From positions 1 through 18,677 of the forward strand of contig JBJLGD010000004.1 of assembly GCA_045565015.1 (NCBI GenBank): DNA of 18,677 nucleotides, read 5' to 3'. The notes below the pieces were generated by a model. The model searched no databases and had not been told where the DNA came from. It saw nothing but the letters and a program-made list of their open reading frames with translations. Numbering within the stretch: the first letter of the stretch is position 1; each line of letters opens with the position of its first letter. A program made the translations under genes and the position numbers. The stretch is from GCA-2697345 sp045565015. Its GTDB lineage: Bacteria; Pseudomonadota; Alphaproteobacteria; Rhodobacterales; Rhodobacteraceae. This document shows, piece after piece, positions 14,652 to 18,677 of this stretch.

Positions 14652-14680
14652 TAGTTAATCTTGAAAGCTTTGAGAGTCAA
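14652..14680 (-). promoter_or_regulatory. promoter of the ATP synthase F0 operon
   Basis: On the minus strand TTGACT (14675-14680) is followed after exactly 17 bases by TAACTA (14652-14657). The -35 matches five of six consensus bases, the -10 four of six. Transcription would start near 14645, giving about 20 bases of leader before the atpI ATG at 14626. No other promoter of this quality lies in the spacer. Confidence 0.6.
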
Positions 14681-14787
14681 ATAATAATACGTTGAAAGTA
14701 AGCTATTTAAATTATTGTTTTAACTATATTTTTTTCAGTTCTGATGTGGTGAGGCAGCAAGTCGCATTCCATTCTTTTTAATTTTAA

Positions 14788-14805
14788 TTCAACCGTTTGG
14801 TTGAA
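14788..14805 (+). promoter_or_regulatory. ArsR-type operator (perfect 7-bp inverted repeat)
   Basis: TTCAACC at 14788-14794 and GGTTGAA at 14799-14805 are exact reverse complements separated by GTTT. Inverted repeats of the CAACC-N4-GGTTG type resemble the operators of ArsR/SmtB-family repressors. This one lies 18 bases before the ATG of the ArsR gene and would cover its transcription start or early leader, which predicts autorepression. It also lies about 110 bases from the divergent ATP synthase promoter. Confidence 0.65.
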
Positions 14806-14823
14806 TGTTATTATGAGAAACTA

Positions 14824-15177
14824 ATGGCCCAATCTTTTAATGAACTAGATCTGGTTTTCGCTGCCTTGTCGGACACTACGAGGAGAAAGATCCTAAATTT
14901 ACTTCTCGAGGATGATATGACTGTGACTGATATAGCCCAGCCATTTCAAATATCCCTCGCTGCTATCTCAAAACATCTAATCGTTTTGGAAAAGGCTGGT
15001 TTAATCATTAGAGAACGTCGAGGACGTATTAGTTGGTGTAAATTAGAACCCATAGCCATGAAAGAAGCAATTGTATGGATAGAAAGCTTTGGACAATTTA
15101 AAGCAATTAACCTCGATGATTTTGAAGGTTTTATTGAAAAACAGCTTACAGACCACTCTATTTTATCGGATAACTAA
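14824..15177 (+). CDS. ArsR-family winged-helix transcriptional regulator
   Basis: This 117-residue DNA-binding repressor shows the ArsR winged helix-turn-helix. LDLVFAALSDTTRRKILNLL (8-27) is the first helices, TVTDIAQPFQISLAAISKHLIVLEKAGLI (33-61) the helix-turn-helix with the recognition helix, and IRERRGRISWCKLE (62-75) the wing. It lacks the ELCVCDL-type cysteine metal site, so it is probably not a metal sensor. It resembles the ArsR subgroup usually paired with an SRPBCC (AHSA1) gene, but no such gene follows. The ATG at 14824 is chosen over the upstream TTG at 14797 because that TTG lies inside the operator palindrome and the ATG gives the normal N-terminus. It is divergent from the atp operon and convergent with the EamA gene (13-base gap). 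Confidence 0.85.
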   Translation: MAQSFNELDLVFAALSDTTRRKILNLLLEDDMTVTDIAQPFQISLAAISKHLIVLEKAGLIIRERRGRISWCKLEPIAMKEAIVWIESFGQFKAINLDDFEGFIEKQLTDHSILSDN

Positions 15178-15190
15178 ACTAGCTAACACA

Positions 15191-16036
15191 CTATTCCCTC
15201 AGTAACATCAGTAATGAGACTATTATCAATAAGAGACCCATTAAAACTATGAGAGATGGAGGAGAATTTCCAAGAACTAGTTCCCACAAAATAACCCAGC
15301 TTGGGATAAGGTAGGTGTAAGCCATGACTTTTGAAGAAGGTAACCTCATCGTAGCGTGGTGAATCAACCAAACAGTAATAGCAGAGGCAAAAATTGCTAA
15401 GTAGAGTAGGCATATCCAAAATACGAGAGATAAATCAGACCAAGAGGTAGAAAAAATATCCCTCCAAAAAAATAAAAATAAAATCAAGGCGCCAGCCAAC
15501 AAAGTCCCTGAGGTGAAGACTAATGGTGTTTCTCCCCTATTAAGCTTCCTTACCAGTGGGGTGTAAACTGCGTGAAAAATACAGGCTACAAAAAATATTA
15601 TCTCACCGGAGCCAACATTAAAATTAATCAGAGCATTAAAATCTGCTCGGAATATCATCCACAATGCGCCTATGGCCCCTACAGATAAAGCTATAGAAAT
15701 TCGAATATTTATCAGCTGCTTTAATAAAAAGTAACCCGCTACAGCGGAGAGTATTGGTGTTAATGTAAAAACAGCTGAAGTACTAATTGGCGGAGCCGTT
15801 TTTAATGCCTGGAACATCAAAACAAAATAAGTAATAAATACACCTCCTAGCAAAAAATATCTCCATGATGCCTTAAAATCTGTTTGGTGAAATCCATCTT
15901 TTTTATATGCGACGAGCCCTATAACAAAAAAAGCTATTAGGAATCTTAGGGCGGTTAACGCACCCGGTGAGACGTCATTAGCAATTATCGAGCCAAGAGA
16001 AAATGACCCAGCAACAATTACAGAAAACAAAAGCAT
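15191..16036 (-). CDS. EamA/DMT-family transporter
   Basis: This inner-membrane drug/metabolite transporter-superfamily protein has 281 residues, made of two EamA repeats with about ten hydrophobic helices in all. Typical marks are the SPGALTALRFLIAF motif in the first repeat (about 23-36) and SAVFTLTPILSAVAGYFLLKQ (about 83-103). Near the end come MAYTYLIPSWVILWELVLG and a short final helix. The family exports amino acids, nucleosides or other metabolites; the substrate is not predictable. The ATG at 16036 has no ribosome site and begins directly in the first helix. The reading frame stays open for 15 more codons upstream (to a TAG at 16082-16084), reading ISKNLVGHFA just before the Met, so the true start may be further upstream at a non-standard codon. 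It stands alone on the minus strand. Confidence 0.88.
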   Translation of the reverse strand: MLLFSVIVAGSFSLGSIIANDVSPGALTALRFLIAFFVIGLVAYKKDGFHQTDFKASWRYFLLGGVFITYFVLMFQALKTAPPISTSAVFTLTPILSAVAGYFLLKQLINIRISIALSVGAIGALWMIFRADFNALINFNVGSGEIIFFVACIFHAVYTPLVRKLNRGETPLVFTSGTLLAGALILFLFFWRDIFSTSWSDLSLVFWICLLYLAIFASAITVWLIHHATMRLPSSKVMAYTYLIPSWVILWELVLGNSPPSLIVLMGLLLIIVSLLMLLRE

Positions 16037-16180
16037 GGCGAAGTGACCAACAAGGTTTTTACTGATGCCTACGTTTAGGATCTACTTTACTCCAAACAAT
16101 CTACAACTCTTTAATCGCAGCCGATCAACTACTATATGATTATAACCGTTGTCAAAGCCAAAGAATTTTCTAGATTTTTT
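16037..16180. other. upstream half of the geneless stretch before ffh
   Basis: This is AT-rich non-coding sequence between the EamA gene and the ffh leader. The first 48 bases could encode an N-terminal extension of the EamA protein. It should hold the EamA promoter on the minus strand, but I see no convincing -35/-10 pair. No tRNA or other known RNA is recognised. Confidence 0.3.
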
Positions 16181-16212
16181 TATACTATAATTTTGTATAC
16201 TAAGATATACTA
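16181..16212 (+). repeat. three direct copies of TATACTA upstream of ffh
   Basis: TATACTA occurs at 16181-16187, 16196-16202 and 16206-16212, spaced 15 and 10 bases apart. Each resembles a sigma-70 -10 element, and the cluster ends 10 bases before a strong -35 box. It could be a set of weak or decoy -10 elements, an easily melted upstream region, or a protein-binding repeat. In AT-rich DNA, chance is also possible. Confidence 0.35.
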
Positions 16213-16222
16213 TCCTCAATGC

Positions 16223-16251
16223 TTGACACGTTAAGGCTATAAGTTTATCAC
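16223..16251 (+). promoter_or_regulatory. promoter for the ffh leader/operon
   Basis: TTGACA at 16223-16228 is a perfect -35 hexamer. Seventeen bases further is TATCAC (16246-16251), a weak -10 with the conserved TAT start; strong -35 plus weak -10 is usual in Rhodobacterales. Transcription would begin near 16258, six bases before the first stem-loop of the leader. This fits a structured 5' leader of about 135 bases before ffh, or a separate small RNA. Confidence 0.55.
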
Positions 16252-16263
16252 CGATCCATTAAT

Positions 16264-16337
16264 CCGGAAGAGGTATACTTCCGGTCTTTGTAAGGAACAA
16301 AGATCGCCCCCCACCAGCGTGTCACGCCCGTGGGGGC
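16264..16337 (+). ncRNA. three tandem stem-loops: candidate structured ffh leader or small RNA
   Basis: Stem-loop 1: CCGGAAG (16264-16270) pairs perfectly with CTTCCGG (16278-16284), loop AGGTATA. Stem-loop 2 follows without a gap: TCTTTGT (16285-16291) with ACAAAGA (16297-16303), loop AAGGA. Stem-loop 3: CCCCCAC (16308-16314) with GTGGGGG (16330-16336), extended by G16306-C16337 across a bulged C. Its inner stem is GCGT/ACGC (16317-16320 and 16324-16327) with loop GTC. The three hairpins fill the 74 bases starting just after the predicted transcription start. I do not recognise a known Rfam-type family; it lacks the conserved SRP RNA apical motif. No T-run follows stem-loop 3, so read-through into ffh is expected. 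Structure is seen in the sequence; function is unknown. Confidence 0.6.
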
Positions 16338-16392
16338 AATTTGCGTTTACAGAATACGTTGATAAAGCGTAACTATTAGGGAAGGAAACATG

Positions 16393-17889
16393 ATGTTTGA
16401 AAATCTATCAGAACGCCTCTCTGGAGTTTTTGGAAAACTTACAAAACAGGGAACTCTGTCAGAAAATGATGTAAAAACAGCTTTAAGAGAAGTAAGAATT
16501 GCACTGCTAGAAGCTGATGTATCTCTGCCAGTAGCAAGAGATTTCGTAGCAGCTGTTCAAGAAAAAGCTCAAGGTCAAAATGTGACAAAGTCAATCACAC
16601 CAGGCCAACAAGTTATTAAAATAGTTCATGACGAGTTAAAATATTTTTTAGCTGGAGATCAAGAAAAAGTTTCAAGTGATCTTAAAATAGATAATCCTCC
16701 AGCTCCAATATTAATGGTTGGACTACAAGGGTCAGGTAAAACAACTACATCCGCAAAACTTGCAAAGAGGATATCAGAGAAAAATAAAAAACGTGTTTTA
16801 ATGGCCTCATTAGATGTTAACCGTCCAGCTGCGATGGAACAATTGGCTATTCTTGGTATCCAAATCGGGATAGATACTTTACCGATAGTTCCCGGTGAAA
16901 AGCCGATAGACATAGCCAAACGCGCAAAACAGCAAGCAACTCTGGGTGGTTATGACGTATTTATTCTAGATACGGCAGGTAGACTTCATATTGATGATAC
17001 ACTCATGCATGAAGTTGAAGCAGTTAGGGACGTCGCTAAACCAAGAGAAACACTTCTAGTTGTGGATGGCCTTACCGGCCAAGATGCTGTTAACGTTGCA
17101 AAAGAATTTGACGAAAAAATTGGTATTTCTGGCGTTGTTTTGACACGTATGGATGGCGACGGGCGTGGCGGCGCCGCTCTATCAATGCGGGCTATCACTG
17201 GAAAGCCTATTAAATTTGTAGGTTTAGGAGAGAAACTAGATGCATTAGAAACCTTCGAACCCGACCGGGTAGCCGGTCGAATTCTAGGAATGGGCGATAT
17301 AGTTTCACTTGTAGAAAAAGCTCAAGACGTCATAGAAGCTGAGCAAGCAGAAAAAATGATGAAACGTTTTAAAAAAGGTCGTTTCAACATGAATGATCTA
17401 AAAAAACAATTGGAACAAATGATGCAAATGGGCGGAATGGAAGGCGTCATGGGTATGTTGCCTGGCATGAAAAAAATGGCTTCTCAAGCAAAAAATGCTG
17501 GACTAGATGACAAAATTTTAAAACAGCAAGTAGCCCTTATTCAATCAATGACGAAACGTGAACGAGCAAATCCCCAAATTCTTCAGGCCTCTCGTAAAAA
17601 ACGTATCGCGTTTGGTTCGGGGTTAGATGTCTCTGACGTAAACAAATTATTAAAAATGCATCGGCAAATGTCAGATATGATGAAAAAAATGGGCAAAGGC
17701 GGTATGTTAAAGCAGGCTATGAAAAGTATGTTTGGAAAAGGTAGTATACCATCCGAACTCCAGGGCCTAGATCAAGGTGCTTTAGACAAAGCGTCAAAAA
17801 CATTTGAAAGCTCTAATGCTCTGCCAGGATTAGGTGGGGGGTTTAGCCTACCTCCAGGTTTATCCGGATTTGGAAAGAAAAATAAATAA
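16393..17889 (+). CDS. ffh: signal recognition particle protein Ffh (SRP54)
   Basis: This GTPase binds SRP RNA and signal sequences to target membrane proteins co-translationally to FtsY and SecYEG. It has 498 residues from the second ATG. Positions below count from it. The N-domain helical bundle comes first (FENLSERLSGVFGKL). The G-domain has P-loop GLQGSGKTTT (110-119), DVNRPAA (141-147), DTAGR (193-197) and TRMDGD (251-256, in place of TKLDG). The methionine-rich M-domain (from about 320) has MMQMGGMEGVMGMLPGMKKM for signal-sequence binding, and its RNA-binding helix-turn-helix follows. A Gly/Pro-rich tail ends GFGKKNK. Two ATGs are adjacent (16390, 16393). The second has better spacing (6 bases) from AAGGA at 16382-16386 and gives the usual MFENLSERL start. 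It leads ffh-chorismate mutase-rpsP. Confidence 0.97.
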   Translation: MFENLSERLSGVFGKLTKQGTLSENDVKTALREVRIALLEADVSLPVARDFVAAVQEKAQGQNVTKSITPGQQVIKIVHDELKYFLAGDQEKVSSDLKIDNPPAPILMVGLQGSGKTTTSAKLAKRISEKNKKRVLMASLDVNRPAAMEQLAILGIQIGIDTLPIVPGEKPIDIAKRAKQQATLGGYDVFILDTAGRLHIDDTLMHEVEAVRDVAKPRETLLVVDGLTGQDAVNVAKEFDEKIGISGVVLTRMDGDGRGGAALSMRAITGKPIKFVGLGEKLDALETFEPDRVAGRILGMGDIVSLVEKAQDVIEAEQAEKMMKRFKKGRFNMNDLKKQLEQMMQMGGMEGVMGMLPGMKKMASQAKNAGLDDKILKQQVALIQSMTKRERANPQILQASRKKRIAFGSGLDVSDVNKLLKMHRQMSDMMKKMGKGGMLKQAMKSMFGKGSIPSELQGLDQGALDKASKTFESSNALPGLGGGFSLPPGLSGFGKKNK

Positions 17890-17912
17890 TCAGTCGAAAT
17901 AGAGAGATAGTA

Positions 17913-18209
17913 ATGGATAAAAGTTCACAAATTTCAAAGACCTTACTTAAAGAGCATCGTGAAAGTATAGATAGATTAGACGCTATTCTAATTTATACTT
18001 TAGGAGAGAGATTCAAGCACACTCAAGCAGTTGGAAAACTCAAAGCAGAGCATAACCTACCACCTGCAGACCCAAATAGAGAGAAAGACCAGATTACTCG
18101 CCTAAATAGTTTAGCAAGATCTGCTGATCTAGATCCAGAGTTCGCCGAGAAGTTTCTAAAATTCATAATTAAAGAAGTAATTCAAAATCATATTAAACAT
18201 AAAACTTAG
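17913..18209 (+). CDS. chorismate mutase, AroQ type
   Basis: This small all-helical enzyme of 98 residues converts chorismate to prephenate, the first step of phenylalanine and tyrosine synthesis, in the cytoplasm. The AroQ pattern is present. The first helix has HRESIDRLDAILIYTLGERF, with Arg residues matching Arg11 and Arg28 of the E. coli domain. GKLKAEHNLPPADPNREKDQI has the catalytic Lys and the DPxRE motif containing the active-site Arg and Glu. A final helix ends IIKEVIQNHIKHK, where the family usually has a Gln or Glu; Gln at residue 93 is the likely match. It is a stand-alone domain without prephenate dehydratase or dehydrogenase. It lies 23 bases after ffh with a GAGAGA site. Its position between ffh and rpsP is conserved in Rhodobacterales, with no obvious functional reason. 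Confidence 0.88.
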   Translation: MDKSSQISKTLLKEHRESIDRLDAILIYTLGERFKHTQAVGKLKAEHNLPPADPNREKDQITRLNSLARSADLDPEFAEKFLKFIIKEVIQNHIKHKT

Positions 18210-18246
18210 CATTAAATATAAAAAATAATCAAAGGAGAAGTATACA

Positions 18247-18677
18247 ATGGCAATGAAAATTAGACTATCACGCGGCGGTTCAAAAAAGCGACCTTTTTAC
18301 AGAATTGTGGCAGCGGATAGTAGAATGCCTCGTGATGGCAGATATATCGAGAGACTGGGTACATACAATCCACTTCTTCCAAAAGATAGCGACGAGCGGG
18401 TAAAAATGAATTTAGAAAGAATTCAATATTGGCTTGGAGAAGGTGCACAGCCAACAGATAGAATTAGCAGAATGCTTGAGGCTTCTGGAGTAATGGAAAA
18501 GAAAGTACGAGCCAATTTAAAAAAAGGTGAACCAGGTCAAAAAGCTAAAGACCGTATTGAACAGAAAGCAGCTAAGCTAGCTGAGACAGAAGCAGCACCC
18601 GCTGAGGCAGAAGCAGCACCCGCTGAGGCAGAAGCAGCACCCGCTGAGGCAGAAGCAGCACCCGCTGAGGCAGAAGC
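18247..18677 (+). CDS. rpsP: 30S ribosomal protein S16 with repetitive C-terminal extension (runs off the window)
   Basis: This small-subunit ribosomal protein is needed for 30S assembly. The S16 core is complete: MAMKIRLSRGGSKKRPFYRI (1-20), VAADSRMPRDGRYIERLGTYNP (21-42), and LERIQYWLGEGAQPTDRISRML (56-77). E. coli S16 ends at about 82 residues. Here the protein continues through a basic linker (about 82-111), then into alanine/glutamate-rich heptads reading AEAEAAP, still open at the right edge (143 codons). Alanine-rich S16 tails occur in Rhodobacterales, but here the DNA repeat units are identical, suggesting recent expansion. It has a strong AAAGGAGA ribosome site seven bases before the ATG. 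rimM, trmD and rplS would be expected next. Confidence 0.95.
   Translation, partial: MAMKIRLSRGGSKKRPFYRIVAADSRMPRDGRYIERLGTYNPLLPKDSDERVKMNLERIQYWLGEGAQPTDRISRMLEASGVMEKKVRANLKKGEPGQKAKDRIEQKAAKLAETEAAPAEAEAAPAEAEAAPAEAEAAPAEAE
18580..18677 (+). repeat. 21-base tandem repeat in the 3' part of rpsP
   Basis: The unit GCTGAGGCAGAAGCAGCACC+C (21 bases, seven codons: AEAEAAP) begins at 18580, 18601, 18622, 18643 and 18664. The first copy differs by one base (ACA for GCA, Thr for Ala). The next three are identical, and the fifth is cut by the window end after 14 bases. The period is a multiple of three, so copy-number changes keep the frame. Confidence 0.95.

Noticed and set aside
14797..14826. 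TTG start nine codons upstream for the ArsR gene
   Set aside because: The TTG lies inside the operator palindrome, and the extra residues (VECYYEKL) do not fit the family; the ATG at 14824 gives the normal start.
16264..16337. SRP (4.5S) RNA gene beside ffh
   Set aside because: The location was tempting, but the fold is three separate hairpins rather than one long rod, and the conserved SRP apical asymmetric-loop sequence is absent.
16306..16345. Intrinsic terminator formed by the GC-rich third hairpin
   Set aside because: On the plus strand the stem is followed by CAATTTGCG rather than a T-run. On the minus strand only a broken TCTTTGTT follows, and no minus-strand gene ends there.
18580..18677. 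CRISPR-like repeat array
   Set aside because: Units are directly adjacent with no spacers, keep the reading frame of rpsP and encode a protein heptad.

Overview
This window looks like chromosomal core sequence from an AT-rich alphaproteobacterium, most likely of the Rhodobacterales/Rhodobacteraceae type. Three things support this. The F0 half of ATP synthase sits in its own cluster (atpI-atpB-atpE-atpF'-atpF) with the duplicated b/b' subunits typical of the group. ffh is followed by a short AroQ chorismate mutase and rpsP. A TauE/SafE exporter is coupled to a TIGR02186-type membrane protein. The AT bias, very tight gene packing and frequent TTG/GTG starts suggest a streamlined, possibly marine, genome; this part is inference. 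I see no phage, IS element, CRISPR array or tRNA.

Layout. (1) 1-295: the 3' end of a RimI-like acetyltransferase. (2) 471-5097: a four-gene plus-strand operon for a BMP-family ABC importer (periplasmic binding protein, double ATPase, two permeases), probably taking up purine nucleosides. A strong hairpin lies between the binding-protein gene and the ATPase gene. (3) 5185-6866: TauE/SafE exporter and TIGR02186 protein, overlapping by four bases. (4) 6869-8371 (minus): a RecD-like superfamily 1 helicase. (5) 8500-9207: deoD purine nucleoside phosphorylase, a logical downstream partner of the importer. (6) 9208-10902 (minus): a two-gene YadGH-type ABC-2 transporter. (7) 11052-12044: a P1/DmpA-type self-processing peptidase. 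(8) 12088-14626 (minus): the ATP synthase F0 operon with a recognisable promoter. (9) 14824-15177: an ArsR-type repressor with a near-perfect operator just before its start. (10) 15191-16036 (minus): an EamA/DMT transporter. (11) 16037-16392: the only long geneless stretch, with a good -35 promoter and three consecutive stem-loops before ffh. (12) 16393-18677: ffh, chorismate mutase and rpsP, the last running off the window inside a 21-base tandem repeat.

The protein-coding content is mostly conventional. The best candidates for something undescribed are non-coding or at gene ends: the three-hairpin leader (or small RNA) upstream of ffh, the 12-bp hairpin inside the start of the nucleoside-importer ATPase gene, the ArsR operator facing the ATP synthase operon, and the identical 21-base repeats extending ribosomal protein S16.
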